Below are positions 1-8,278 of a DNA stretch of 64,000 nt, piece by piece. Both the position numbers and the translations under genes were made by a program. The notes under the pieces are model-generated. The model was given only the letters and a program-made list of their open reading frames with translations. It had not been told where the DNA came from and did not search any database. Position 1 is the stretch's first letter, and every line of letters begins with the position of its first letter. This DNA is from Rhodococcus sp. 1163 (GTDB lineage Bacteria > Actinomycetota > Actinomycetes > Mycobacteriales > Mycobacteriaceae): assembly GCF_002091985.1 (NCBI RefSeq), contig NZ_MKKX01000038.1:310001-374000 (forward strand). Reading direction: 5' to 3'.

Positions 1-408
1 GGTCCTTGGGGACGGGAGCTGCACGGAGTGACATCGAACGCGGATCTGCGCTTCATCGGAGTCGACGGCTATCGGTGGATGGTCCGTTGTGTTCTGGCAG
101 GCCCATCGGGCGCGGTCGCCAACGACTCGCCACTCGTGCAGATCGCGCGTGACGTCCTCGCACAGACGGTGGTCGATCGCGGTACCGAGCCGCATCCCGT
201 ACGCACCCCGCTCCCGGTGGTCCTTCCGGCCGCTCTGACCGCGCAACTCGCCGCGGCCCAGCAGCAGCAGGCGGAGCAGGCGCGAACAGAGCCACAGGAA
301 GCGCCGCCTCAGCCACCGACCTCCGCCGCGCCTGCGAACCAGACAACACCCACCGAAGGCCCGCGTCGAGGCTCCTCGGGCTCTGCAATGCAGCAGCTGG
401 GCGGCTGA
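1..408 (+). CDS. DUF3710 domain protein, C-terminal part
   Basis: The reading frame is open from the first base of the window, so only the last 135 residues are visible and the start lies upstream. The visible part begins PWGRELHG and contains RFIGVDGYRWMVR, which I recognise as the conserved end of DUF3710 proteins (M. tuberculosis Rv2696c type). From about residue 80 it becomes a Gln/Pro/Ala-rich tail, likely disordered. The function of the family is not known. It converges on the hydrolase gene that follows. The family call rests on recalled motif similarity and on the gene order. Confidence 0.8.
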   Translation, partial: GPWGRELHGVTSNADLRFIGVDGYRWMVRCVLAGPSGAVANDSPLVQIARDVLAQTVVDRGTEPHPVRTPLPVVLPAALTAQLAAAQQQQAEQARTEPQEAPPQPPTSAAPANQTTPTEGPRRGSSGSAMQQLGG

Positions 409-435
409 CGCCTCGTTGGCGATGTCCGTGCGACA

Positions 436-466
436 GGTGATCAGTCATGCCGACGGGCATCTGTAT
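436..466. terminator. Weak hairpin between convergent genes
   Basis: An imperfect inverted repeat (cag..atgcc / ggcat..ctg) lies between the convergent DUF3710 and hydrolase stop codons. The stem is short and interrupted and no T-tract follows, so a terminator role is only possible. Confidence 0.25.
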
Positions 467-1173
467 CAGTCGACGAGGCTCTTCAGATCCTGCATCGAGC
501 GGTGACCGAGCACCCCTGGATCGGCACCGATGTCGGCAAGGGCGACAGTGGACAGGCGTGAGTTCGGAATTTCGTCGTGCCACGTCCGCGCAACGTCCAT
601 CGGATGGACCGGATCGTCGACGGCGCCGATCACTGCGGTGGGCACGAGGGTGCTGCGTAGTTCGTCGAGAGTGGGCGCCACGTAGCAGGCCGCTTCGGCG
701 AGAGCGCGGGGAAGATCGGGCCATTGCGACGCCCATGAACGCCGGAGAGTCGACGCCAGCCAGTGCGGAGTCGTCGCTTCCATCGCTGCAGTCACCGCGT
801 CGAGCCCGGAAGCGTCGAGTTGTTCTTTGGTGTACCTCGCGCTGAGTGCCGCCGGTGCGTCGGTCGGATCGGCGATCCAGGGCGGCAAGGCTGCCAGGAC
901 ACCGATCACCGACTGTGGGTGGCGGCGCGCCCAGGAGAGCGCCACCGCGGCGCCGATCGAGATGCCGCCGACGATGATTCGGCCGTGTCGGTGCGCCGCT
1001 GCAGACATCGCCTCCTCGTAAGAGGCGACGATGCCGTTGGGGTTGGGGCTCACTGCTTCGATCGTGGCTCCTGCTGCCGCTACCGCCGCTGCAAATGCGT
1101 CGAATGCGAACTCCGCATCCGATCCGGTACCCGGTAGGACCACCACGTGAGTTGCCGGTCTCGTCACGTTCAT
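466..1173 (-). CDS. Alpha/beta-fold hydrolase
   Basis: A 235-residue protein without signal peptide, so probably cytoplasmic. The nucleophile elbow GISIG places the catalytic serine near residue 72. The acid is likely in VDDP (186-187) and the base is His224 in GHRSMQ, giving a complete Ser-Asp-His set in the right order. The substrate cannot be told from sequence. The position between a DUF3710 gene and an OB-fold gene matches the mycobacterial Rv2695 neighbourhood. It is divergent from the OB-fold gene. The start is an ATG with CCGGA just upstream. Confidence 0.8.
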   Translation of the reverse strand: MNVTRPATHVVVLPGTGSDAEFAFDAFAAAVAAAGATIEAVSPNPNGIVASYEEAMSAAAHRHGRIIVGGISIGAAVALSWARRHPQSVIGVLAALPPWIADPTDAPAALSARYTKEQLDASGLDAVTAAMEATTPHWLASTLRRSWASQWPDLPRALAEAACYVAPTLDELRSTLVPTAVIGAVDDPVHPMDVARTWHDEIPNSRLSTVALADIGADPGVLGHRSMQDLKSLVD

Positions 1174-1340
1174 TCCGGTGATTGTGCCCGGTGGCTTACA
1201 CGGACCGTCGATCGGACGATTCGGCCCCGCAGACGCGGTTGAACTGGCGGTTGGCCGTCGGCCTCACGCGGGGCTACAGTGGCGTTGGTACAGGTCTTCA
1301 CAGCGATGTAACTCGTCGCAGATGCTTCCAGGAGCGCACC

Positions 1341-1718
1341 ATGGCACCCGTTGCCGCAGGATATTTTCGCAGGCTCACGCGTAAGTTGACGGAGGACATC
1401 CATCAGCTCGATGCCGAAGAGATGGCGGAAACTTCGGAAGCGTCGGGCGCCCGCCGTGCCTGTGACTGCTCCAGGGGCGAAGAAGTCACGATGTTGGGGC
1501 GCTTGCGAAGCGTCGAAGCGTGCTCGAAGGCGGCCAACGCAAACATCGAAGCCGAGTTCTTCGACGGCACCGATCCGGTGACGCTGGTGTGGATCGGCCG
1601 ACGAAAGATCGCCGGAATCGAGCCAGGCAAGACCGTCCTCATCCGAGGCCGGGTGGGGGAGCGAAACGGCCGAAAAATTGTCTACAACCCGTACTACGAA
1701 CTCCGCGACGACTCCTGA
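1341..1718 (+). CDS. OB-fold nucleic acid-binding domain protein
   Basis: A 125-residue protein. The frame is open further upstream, but the ATG at 1341 has a GGAG Shine-Dalgarno six bases before it and gives the usual family length of about 120 residues. The second half (roughly residues 50-120) has the alternating beta pattern of an OB fold, including GRLRSVEAC, LVWIGRRKIAGIEPG and LIRGRVGERNGR. It corresponds to Rv2694c in M. tuberculosis order. The N-terminal 45 residues are charged and may be helical. No partner or substrate is known. It lies 27 bases before the DUF3159 gene and is probably cotranscribed with it. Confidence 0.8.
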   Translation: MAPVAAGYFRRLTRKLTEDIHQLDAEEMAETSEASGARRACDCSRGEEVTMLGRLRSVEACSKAANANIEAEFFDGTDPVTLVWIGRRKIAGIEPGKTVLIRGRVGERNGRKIVYNPYYELRDDS

Positions 1719-1745
1719 CCGCGTTCATGTGGCACGCTCGATGAT

Positions 1746-2591
1746 GTGACCGAGAGAGACAGTCGCCCGATGGGTGGCCAGAACACACGCCCCGAGCTCG
1801 ACGTTCCAGCCGACGGAACCGGGCCCGAGCACAGCTCCTTGGGTCAACCGGGCGCACCGGCAGATCAACCGTCCCAGCAGGTCGAGCACACGGAGTCCGA
1901 CGTCGTCGATGTTACGGCGAGTCTGGACGAAGAGAGCAAGCAAACTGTCCTCGAGCAACTCGGCGGCTTGACCGGGTTGGTGTCCTCGACTCTTCCTGTA
2001 GTGGTGTTCGTCCCCGCCAACAGCATGTTCGGGCTTGCCGTCGGAATCTGGTCCGCCCTCGCAGTCGCTCTGGGTGTGTTGGTGTGGAGATTGTTGCGGC
2101 ACAATCCGATTCAGCCGGCGATATCGGGATTCTTCGGTGTCGGGATATGTGCGTTCATCGCGTACCGAACAGGCGACGCGAAGGGCTATTTCCTTTTCGG
2201 GATCTACACGAGCCTGCTGTACGGCGCAGTCTTCCTGGTGTCGATGCTCGCTCGATGGCCCCTCGTCGGGGTGGCTTGGGGATACCTGAACGGCAACGGC
2301 ACCACGTGGCGGTCACACCGTCGATCGGTTCACTCCTATGACATCGCCACGTTCGCGTGGGCACTTGTCTTCGGTGCCCGCTATCTCGTGCAGTCCGAGT
2401 TGTACGACGCCGACCAGACCGGTTGGCTGGCCGTCGCACGCATCGGCATGGGTTGGCCGTTGACCGGCGTCGCACTTCTGGTCACGGTCTGGGCGGTTCG
2501 ACGGGCCGATCGAGCGATCGAGGAAGTGAACGAACCAACAGACGACCGATCAACCCGTCGCGATGTTGGTCAGGCCGACCGCGGCGCGTAG
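1746..2591 (+). CDS. DUF3159 family membrane protein
   Basis: A 281-residue protein with a GTG start. The first 75 residues are acidic and polar. After that come about six hydrophobic segments, for example SSTLPVVVFVPANSMFGLAV, GFFGVGICAFIAY and WPLTGVALLVTVWAV, so it is an integral membrane protein with a cytoplasmic N-terminal tail. It matches DUF3159 (Rv2693c type) by order and by the FVPANS and GYLNGN motifs. The role is unknown. Its last 42 bases overlap the 3' end of the convergent ceoC gene. Confidence 0.8.
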   Translation: MTERDSRPMGGQNTRPELDVPADGTGPEHSSLGQPGAPADQPSQQVEHTESDVVDVTASLDEESKQTVLEQLGGLTGLVSSTLPVVVFVPANSMFGLAVGIWSALAVALGVLVWRLLRHNPIQPAISGFFGVGICAFIAYRTGDAKGYFLFGIYTSLLYGAVFLVSMLARWPLVGVAWGYLNGNGTTWRSHRRSVHSYDIATFAWALVFGARYLVQSELYDADQTGWLAVARIGMGWPLTGVALLVTVWAVRRADRAIEEVNEPTDDRSTRRDVGQADRGA

Positions 2592-3224
2592 GTCGTTCTC
2601 GACTTCCACGGAGGCTACGAACAGCAGTTCGTCTCCACCCTCGAGCGGATCGTCCTGCTGCGGGACGATGACACGGCCGCCACGAAGAATGGTCACCAGT
2701 GCTGCGTCACGTGGGAGCAGGAGCTTCCGAACGGGCTTGCCCGCCAGCGGGGTGTTCTCCGGAAGCGTGATCTCCACCAGGTTGGCCTGTCCTTTGCGGA
2801 AGGTCATGAGGTGAACGAGGTCGCCGACCGAGACGGCCTCCTCGACCAGCGAGGCAAGCATGCGCGGGGTGGACACCGCTACATCGACGCCCCACGATCC
2901 GTCGAAGAGCCACTCGTTTCGAGGATCGTTGACGCGCGCGACGACTCGGTTGACACCGAATTCTGTCTTGGCCAACAGGCTCAACACCAAATTCGCTTTG
3001 TCGTCTCCTGTTGCTGCGATCACGACGTCGTATGTCTCGAGGTTCGACGCTTCGAGGAGTGAGAGCTCGCACGCGTCGGCCAGCACCCATTCCGCTTCCG
3101 GAATCGCCTCGGGTTCGACGTGGTCGAGTTTGCGCTCGAGCAGCATGACCTTGTGTTCGCTGCGAATCAGTTCTCGGGCAATGGATCTGCCGACGGCGCC
3201 GGCGCCGGCGATTGCGACTCTCAT
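2550..3224 (-). CDS. ceoC: TrkA-type RCK potassium regulatory protein CeoC
   Basis: A 224-residue cytoplasmic protein with an N-terminal Rossmann RCK domain (GAGAVG at residues 7-12, Glu30 ending the second strand) and a C-terminal RCK-C (TrkA-C) domain from about residue 135. Such proteins bind nucleotides and gate potassium transporters. It lies 30 bases downstream of ceoB and the two probably form an operon. The pair corresponds to Rv2692 and Rv2691. No TrkH or KtrB channel gene is adjacent. The only transporter beside them is the divergent KimA-like permease. The 3' end overlaps the DUF3159 gene by 42 bases. Confidence 0.85.
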   Translation of the reverse strand: MRVAIAGAGAVGRSIARELIRSEHKVMLLERKLDHVEPEAIPEAEWVLADACELSLLEASNLETYDVVIAATGDDKANLVLSLLAKTEFGVNRVVARVNDPRNEWLFDGSWGVDVAVSTPRMLASLVEEAVSVGDLVHLMTFRKGQANLVEITLPENTPLAGKPVRKLLLPRDAALVTILRGGRVIVPQQDDPLEGGDELLFVASVEVENDLRAAVGLTNIATG

Positions 3225-3254
3225 GGGTTCCCGTTCGTCTCGGTGCGGATGTGA

Positions 3255-3920
3255 CTAGTCGTCGGAGGGCGGGGGATTGGCTGCCAGCGCGATTGCCTCG
3301 GCAACCGTCCCGGACACCGCTGCGATATAGATCTCGTCGTCTGCCTGAATGATCGTGCGCTTGTCGGGTAGAAGTCCGGTGCCGAATCTGATGAGGAATG
3401 CCGCACGTGAACGAGTCGATTCTTCGAGCAGTGCCAGCTTCTTGCCGATCCACCCCTCGTGAATGTCGAGTAGAACAACTGCGACATTGCCCGAAGGATC
3501 ACGCCATTTGGTGGTCGGATCGTCGCGCAGAAGATTATGAAGGAACCGATCGGTAGCCCAGGGGACTGTTGCCACAGTGGGAATCCCCAACCGCTCGTAT
3601 ACCGCCGCACGCTTCGCGTCGTAAATACGAGCGACGACCTTGTCGACGCCGAATGTCTCGCGGGCGACGCGCGCGGCGATGATGTTGGAGTTGTCACCGG
3701 AGGAGACGGCTGCGAACGCCTCGGCCTTCTCGATCCCGGAGCGCACGAGGACGTCCCTGTCGAAGCCCATGCCGATGATGCGGTGGCCGTCGAAGCTCGG
3801 ATCCAGACGGAGGAAAGCGGTCTCGTCTCGATCGATGACCGCCACCTCGTGGCCGATTCGGTGAAGCGCACCGGCCAACGATGCGCCGACGCGGCCACAC
3901 CCCATCACTACTACGTACAC
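3255..3920 (-). CDS. ceoB: TrkA-type RCK potassium regulatory protein CeoB
   Basis: A 221-residue protein with GTG start. The RCK-N fold is clear: GCGRVG at residues 7-12, Asp30 in AVIDRDE for ribose binding, and the conserved SSGDNSNIIAARVARETF. A TrkA-C domain fills the last 80 residues. It is the upstream member of the ceoB-ceoC pair, and the two different RCK chains may form a hetero-assembly. A GGAGC/TGGAG Shine-Dalgarno precedes the start. It is divergent from the KimA-like permease with 230 bases between, so the two units may respond to the same potassium signal. Confidence 0.87.
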   Translation of the reverse strand: MYVVVMGCGRVGASLAGALHRIGHEVAVIDRDETAFLRLDPSFDGHRIIGMGFDRDVLVRSGIEKAEAFAAVSSGDNSNIIAARVARETFGVDKVVARIYDAKRAAVYERLGIPTVATVPWATDRFLHNLLRDDPTTKWRDPSGNVAVVLLDIHEGWIGKKLALLEESTRSRAAFLIRFGTGLLPDKRTIIQADDEIYIAAVSGTVAEAIALAANPPPSDD

Positions 3921-4137
3921 AGGCTCCAGCTCCGTTCGGATAGCGTCGATTCGTCTTCCGGCAAGGGACCGGCGACTCTCGGTGCTCGTACAACAAGGTA
4001 ACCGTCGGCACGTCGCCGTTCGAGCCCAGCCGGTGCTGCGATGCGAAATCCGGGCATTTCAGGAATGCGGTGGATGCCCGTCGAACTTGTTCGGCGAGTT
4101 TCGGACGCACCGGTGGTGCGGCCGTATTCGGACGGCC

Positions 4138-4143
4138 TACGCT
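4138..4143 (+). promoter_or_regulatory. -10 box TACGCT, putative leaderless permease start
   Basis: TACGCT ends seven bases before the GTG start codon, so the transcript should begin at or next to the start codon. No Shine-Dalgarno is visible at the GTG. Confidence 0.5.
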
Positions 4144-4150
4144 TTGCACC

Positions 4151-6148
4151 GTGTCCAAGGTTTCGACCGCCGCCAAGCGGCTAGTGCTCGGTAGGCCGTT
4201 CCGCAGCGACAAGCTCGGTCATACCCTACTTCCCAAACGAATAGCGCTTCCCGTTTTCGCCTCGGACGCCATGTCCTCGGTGGCCTACGCGCCGGAGGAG
4301 ATATTTCTCGTCCTCTCGGTCGCCGGAATCTCCGCTTATGCGTTGACGCCGTGGATCGGCCTTGCCGTCTGCGTCGTGATGGCTGTCGTTGTCGCAAGCT
4401 ATCGGCAGAACGTGCACGCCTATCCGTCCGGCGGCGGCGACTACGAGGTAGCGACGGTCAATCTCGGGCCCACGGCCGGGCTCACGGTGGGCAGTGCGCT
4501 GATGGTCGACTACGTGTTGACCGTTGCGGTCTCGATATCGGCCGCGGCATCCAACATCGGCTCGGCTGTGCCGTTGGTGGCCGAACACAAGGTGTTGTTC
4601 GCCGTCGTTGCGATCGTGCTCATCACCTCGATCAACCTGCGAGGAATCCGAGAATCCGGCGCGGCCTTTGCCGTTCCCACCTACGCATTCATGGTCGGCA
4701 TGGTGTTGATGCTGGCCTGGGGGCTGATCCGGGTGTACGTCTTCGGTGAGGATCTGAAGGCGGATTCGGCAGTCTTCGAGTTGAAAGCCGAGGACTCGAA
4801 TCTGTACGGAATCGCCTTCGCATTCCTCATCGCACGAGCGTTCTCTTCCGGCTGTGCTGCGCTGACCGGTGTGGAGGCCATCAGTAACGGCGTGCCTGCA
4901 TTCCGCAAACCGAAGTCGAAGAATGCCGCGACGACCTTGCTCATGCTCGGCGTCATCGGCATCACTCTGATGATGGGAATCATCATTCTGGCCGAGAAGA
5001 TCGGCATCAAGTATGCGATGGATCCCGGTGAGCAGTTGATCGGCGCCCCCGAGGGCTATCAGCAGAAAACTTTGATCGCCCAGTTGGCGGAAACCGTCTT
5101 CTCCGGATTTCCGATCGGCTTCTTCTTCATCACCGTCGTCACTGCTCTGATCCTCGTACTTGCCGCGAACACGGCATTCAACGGGTTCCCGGTGCTCGGA
5201 TCGGTTCTTGCGCAGGACCGCTACCTTCCGCGTCAGCTTCACACACGCGGTGATCGCCTTGCCTTCAGTAACGGCATCCTGTTTCTGTCCGGCGCCGCGA
5301 TCGCGTTCGTCGTCGTGTTCGGTGCCGAAGTGACGAAGCTGATTCAGCTCTACATCGTCGGAGTATTCGTCTCGTTCACGCTGAGCCAGACGGGAATGAT
5401 TCGCCACTGGACCCGCTTGCTGCGCAGCGAGAAGGACCCGGACCAACGTCGACACATGTTCCGCTCGCGGATTGTGAACAGCATCGGCCTGGCCATGACT
5501 GCCACCGTGTTGGTAATTGTGCTGATCACGAAGTTCGCAGCCGGCGCGTGGATTGCCATCGTGGCCATGATCGCGATATTCGTTCTGATGCGGATGATCC
5601 GCAAGCACTACGACACGGTGGCACGCGAGCTCGAGAACGAAGAGTGGGACGGCGTCCTGCCGAGTCGGACACACTCGATCGTGCTGGTGTCGAAACTGCA
5701 TATGCCCACGATGCGCGCGTTGGCATATGCGCGCGCAACCAGGCCGGACACACTCGAAGCCATCACGGTGAACGTCGATGAACAGGACACACGTGCACTC
5801 GTTCGGGGGTGGGAAGCGAGCGACGTCACGGTACCGCTCAAGGTCGTCGAGTCGCCGTATCGTGAAATCACCAGGCCGGTCCTCGACTACGTCAAGAGGG
5901 TGCGCCGGGATTCGCCGCGCGACGTCGTGACCGTGTTCATTCCCGAGTACGTCGTCGGACACTGGTGGGAGCAGATTCTGCACAACCAGAGTGCCCTCAG
6001 ATTGAAGAGCCGCCTGCTGTTTCAGCCAGGAGTGATGGTGACCAGCGTCCCGTGGCAGTTGCACTCGTCGGAGAAAGCGAGACGCGAGTCCATCCAGAAC
6101 GCTCCGGGTGCGTCCCGCCGCGGGTACGAACCGCCGACGCCGAAATGA
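4151..6148 (+). CDS. APC-superfamily permease, KimA-like (probable K+ importer)
   Basis: A 665-residue membrane protein with about 12 transmembrane segments and a cytoplasmic C-terminal domain of about 170 residues. Motifs recall Bacillus KimA (YdaO) rather than amino acid permeases: SDAMSSVAYAPEE, AYPSGGGDYEV, AFSSGCAALTGVEAISNG, VLAANTAFNGFP, GDRLAFSNGI, VGVFVSFTLSQTGM and, near the end, HNQSALRLKSRLLF. KimA imports potassium with protons, so potassium uptake is the best inference, supported by the divergent ceoB-ceoC genes. The GTG at 4151 is preferred because a -10 box sits seven bases upstream; a longer frame opens at 4070. Its stop overlaps the next start (ATGA). Confidence 0.78.
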   Translation: MSKVSTAAKRLVLGRPFRSDKLGHTLLPKRIALPVFASDAMSSVAYAPEEIFLVLSVAGISAYALTPWIGLAVCVVMAVVVASYRQNVHAYPSGGGDYEVATVNLGPTAGLTVGSALMVDYVLTVAVSISAAASNIGSAVPLVAEHKVLFAVVAIVLITSINLRGIRESGAAFAVPTYAFMVGMVLMLAWGLIRVYVFGEDLKADSAVFELKAEDSNLYGIAFAFLIARAFSSGCAALTGVEAISNGVPAFRKPKSKNAATTLLMLGVIGITLMMGIIILAEKIGIKYAMDPGEQLIGAPEGYQQKTLIAQLAETVFSGFPIGFFFITVVTALILVLAANTAFNGFPVLGSVLAQDRYLPRQLHTRGDRLAFSNGILFLSGAAIAFVVVFGAEVTKLIQLYIVGVFVSFTLSQTGMIRHWTRLLRSEKDPDQRRHMFRSRIVNSIGLAMTATVLVIVLITKFAAGAWIAIVAMIAIFVLMRMIRKHYDTVARELENEEWDGVLPSRTHSIVLVSKLHMPTMRALAYARATRPDTLEAITVNVDEQDTRALVRGWEASDVTVPLKVVESPYREITRPVLDYVKRVRRDSPRDVVTVFIPEYVVGHWWEQILHNQSALRLKSRLLFQPGVMVTSVPWQLHSSEKARRESIQNAPGASRRGYEPPTPK

Positions 6149-7419
6149 GCACGATGAGCGAGAACTGGGTAGGCCAGAACATCGAAGTGACACTCGGGGC
6201 GCCGGGGCACGGAGGGTTTTGCGTTGCGCGCCACGAGGGCCGCGTGATGTTCGTGCGTCACGGACTACCGGGCGAGATCGTCCGCGCCGCAGTGACAGAG
6301 GATCGCGGCGGGTCGTTCTGTCGAGCGGATGCGGTGGAGATCATCGACGCGTCACCGGATCGGATTGCGCCGCTCTGCCCGATATCCGGTCCAGGTGGAT
6401 CCGGATGCTGTGACTACTCGCACGCGACCTTGGCTGCGGGCCGGGCGATGAAAGCATCCGTGGTGAGCGAGCAACTGCGTCGTATCGCGGGCCTCGAGCG
6501 TGACGTCGAGGTGGAGGAATTGCCGTTCACGGGAGATGGAACCGGGTGGAGAAGCCGAGTTCGACTGACCGTGGACCTTGCCGGACGCGCGGGTTTTCAC
6601 CGCTACCGAAGTTCGACCATCGTGACCGAACTCGAGTGCCCCCAGGTGGTGTCGGGTGCTCTCGACGGATTGAACGAGGAGAAATGGCGTCCGGGCGCGG
6701 AGCTTGCAGTGGCGGTCGACGGTGCAGGCGAACGACACGTGGTCGAGATTGCGCCCGCAGCGGTGTCGAAAACGGGGCGACGTTCGCCGGGCAGGCGTGG
6801 TGCGTCCGCCCGACGTGCTGCGTCGGCGCAGGAGCGGACGCAGCGCACCGTCGTAGGTAGCGGGCGGGCACACGAATTCGTTGCCGGACGAGAATGGGAG
6901 CTGGATGCGAACGGCTTCTGGCAGGCACATCGCGGGGCCGCGCAGATGTACAGCGACGTCGTGGCCGAATGGGCGCTACCGAATCCCGGATCGGTTGCGT
7001 GGGACTTGTACGGCGGTGTCGGAGTGTTCGCTGCCAGCCTCGCACCCAGTGTCGGCACCGACGGGCGGGTGGTCAGTGTCGAATTCTCTCGACGCGCGTC
7101 AGCGGACGGCGCCGCAGCACTGCAGGACGTGAAACAAGTGGCGTTCAAGCCCGGCCGGGTGGAACGGGTAGTGGAGCTGTTGGACGCTCCCGACGTCGTC
7201 GTGCTCGATCCTCCCCGCGCAGGCGCTGGCAAAGAGGTCGTCTCGAGCGTCGCATCACGTTCACCGCGTCGCATCGTTCACATCGGTTGCGACCCAGCGT
7301 CGTTCGCCCGAGATGTCGGCCTGTACCGAGATGCTGGGTATACGTTCGAAGCGATGCGTGCATTCGACGCCTTTCCGCTCACGCACCACGTGGAGTGCAT
7401 CGGCTTGTTCACGAAGTAA
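6145..7419 (+). CDS. Class I SAM-dependent RNA methyltransferase, TrmA/RumA family
   Basis: A 424-residue protein starting at the ATG that overlaps the permease stop by four bases, with a further ATG three codons on. An N-terminal TRAM/OB domain (GAPGHGGFCVARHEG) is followed by a cysteine cluster, CPISGPGGSGCCDYSH, that may hold an Fe-S cluster. The C-terminal methyltransferase has the SAM motif DLYGGVGVFA, the DPPRAG motif and HIGCDPASFARD, which carries the nucleophilic cysteine of uracil-C5 methyltransferases. Between the halves is an Arg/Ala-rich low-complexity insert around residues 205-235. The target is probably a uridine in tRNA or rRNA, but which one cannot be told. Equivalent to Rv2689c by order. 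Confidence 0.85.
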   Translation: MSTMSENWVGQNIEVTLGAPGHGGFCVARHEGRVMFVRHGLPGEIVRAAVTEDRGGSFCRADAVEIIDASPDRIAPLCPISGPGGSGCCDYSHATLAAGRAMKASVVSEQLRRIAGLERDVEVEELPFTGDGTGWRSRVRLTVDLAGRAGFHRYRSSTIVTELECPQVVSGALDGLNEEKWRPGAELAVAVDGAGERHVVEIAPAAVSKTGRRSPGRRGASARRAASAQERTQRTVVGSGRAHEFVAGREWELDANGFWQAHRGAAQMYSDVVAEWALPNPGSVAWDLYGGVGVFAASLAPSVGTDGRVVSVEFSRRASADGAAALQDVKQVAFKPGRVERVVELLDAPDVVVLDPPRAGAGKEVVSSVASRSPRRIVHIGCDPASFARDVGLYRDAGYTFEAMRAFDAFPLTHHVECIGLFTK

Positions 7420-7719
7420 GTCGAAGGGGACCGAATGCTGCACTCTGGCTGCGGATATTCCCTTCCGCCGCCAGAGTGCAGGATCGGTAGCAACCGCTCC
7501 GAATCGGAGAACAATGCGCACCAGATGCGCTCTCATCGGGCGCTGACGAGGGCGAGGATTCCTGGCTCGTAGATGCATGAGGAGAGAATCCGCTGGGCTC
7601 CGCATGCGCAGTTCTGGTAGCTGATCGCTCCTTCGCTCGTGTTGTGACGAGAGACTGTTGCCCAGCTATGGGAGTGGTTTTCGTGGCTATGCATAACCCC
7701 ACTGTGCTGTAATGGTCTT
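7420..7719. other. Intergenic region without a gene
   Basis: A 300-base gap. It holds the terminator hairpin after the methyltransferase gene and, at its right end, the inverted repeat that flanks the CGNR gene start. The middle (about 7490-7680) shows no convincing gene, RNA or repeat; the short frames there lack plausible starts and coding character. Confidence 0.6.
7438..7481 (+). terminator. Hairpin terminator after the methyltransferase
   Basis: A 12-bp perfect stem (ctgcactctggc / gccagagtgcag) continues after one mismatch into gcgga / tccgc, with an 8-base loop. It lies 18 bases after the stop codon. No T-tract follows, which is common for actinobacterial terminators. Confidence 0.75.
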
Positions 7720-7726
7720 ATGCATA
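7688..7726. promoter_or_regulatory. Inverted repeat over the CGNR gene promoter and start
   Basis: Left arm tatgcataacc (7688-7698) and right arm ggtcttatgcata (7114-base numbering not used; positions 7714-7726) are reverse complements apart from one inserted base. The repeat spans the likely -10 region (TGTAAT at 7708-7713) and includes the ATG at 7720. It is a candidate operator. Confidence 0.45.
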
Positions 7727-8250
7727 TCAACCCTTACGGAACGTATGCCGTGCACTTGGGAGTCGGCTTGCTCAATTCTCCACCCGAGTCGGCCGCGGAA
7801 CTCGGACGGCGCTGCGTCGAGGCGGGGTTGGTTGTCGACACCGTCCCCGGTGACGTCGACCTGGTGGACACGATGGCTTTTCTGGCCGAATGGTCATCGG
7901 TGGTGGACGCCCCCACCGATGAATCTCGAGCGGAAATCCTCAACGGCTTACTTACCCGTGCGTCCGCCTACCCGCGTCTGACCAACCACGCAGGAGATGG
8001 TTGGCACATCCACTATCGAGACCCCAATATCGCCCTGGGGTCAGTAATTCGGGCCCTGGTCAGCGTGGGAACTGCGCTTCATCTGACTGGCCGCGGAATG
8101 TCGCGGTTGGGTCGGTGTGCGGCCGAAGATTGCCACACCGCGTTCGCGGACGTGTCCAGAACGGGTCGTCAACGATACTGCGGGACTGTCTGTTCCAACC
8201 GTGATGCGGTGCGGCGACATCGAACACGAAAGGCGGCACACGGCCACTAG
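7720..8250 (+). CDS. CGNR zinc-finger / ABATE-type putative regulator
   Basis: A 176-residue protein. The first 120 residues resemble the stress-induced ABATE domain. Residues about 128-168 form a CGNR-type zinc finger, seen as LGRCAAEDCHTAF, then SRTGRQRYCGTVCSNRDAV and an Arg/His-rich tail. The cysteine pairs CxxxxC and CxxxC fit zinc binding. The usual CGNR box reads CSNR here. Such proteins are thought to be transcription regulators, but target and signal are unknown. The gene stands alone, convergent with the ABC permease, and its start lies in an inverted repeat. Confidence 0.75.
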   Translation: MHINPYGTYAVHLGVGLLNSPPESAAELGRRCVEAGLVVDTVPGDVDLVDTMAFLAEWSSVVDAPTDESRAEILNGLLTRASAYPRLTNHAGDGWHIHYRDPNIALGSVIRALVSVGTALHLTGRGMSRLGRCAAEDCHTAFADVSRTGRQRYCGTVCSNRDAVRRHRTRKAAHGH

Positions 8251-8251
8251 G

Positions 8252-8278
8252 AACCGAACACAGCTAGGTCTTTCGGTT
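8252..8278. terminator. Short hairpin between convergent genes
   Basis: A 7-bp stem aaccgaa / ttcggtt with a 13-base loop sits over the convergent ends of the CGNR gene and the ABC permease gene. It could act in both directions but is weak. Confidence 0.4.

Noticed and set aside
3921-4150. ydaO-type c-di-AMP riboswitch before the KimA-like permease
   Set aside because: Bacillus kimA has one, so I looked for it. No matching conserved segments are seen, and the permease start looks leaderless, which leaves no room for a leader RNA.
4226-6193. A 655-residue open frame antisense to the KimA-like permease gene
   Set aside because: It mirrors the permease codons, is rich in His/Arg/Asp and shows no family motif; the permease on the other strand is clearly real. 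Long antisense frames are common in high-GC DNA.
7409-7702. A 97-residue minus-strand frame in the gap before the CGNR gene
   Set aside because: It is Ser/Thr/Pro-rich without family motifs, runs through the terminator hairpin and overlaps the methyltransferase end.
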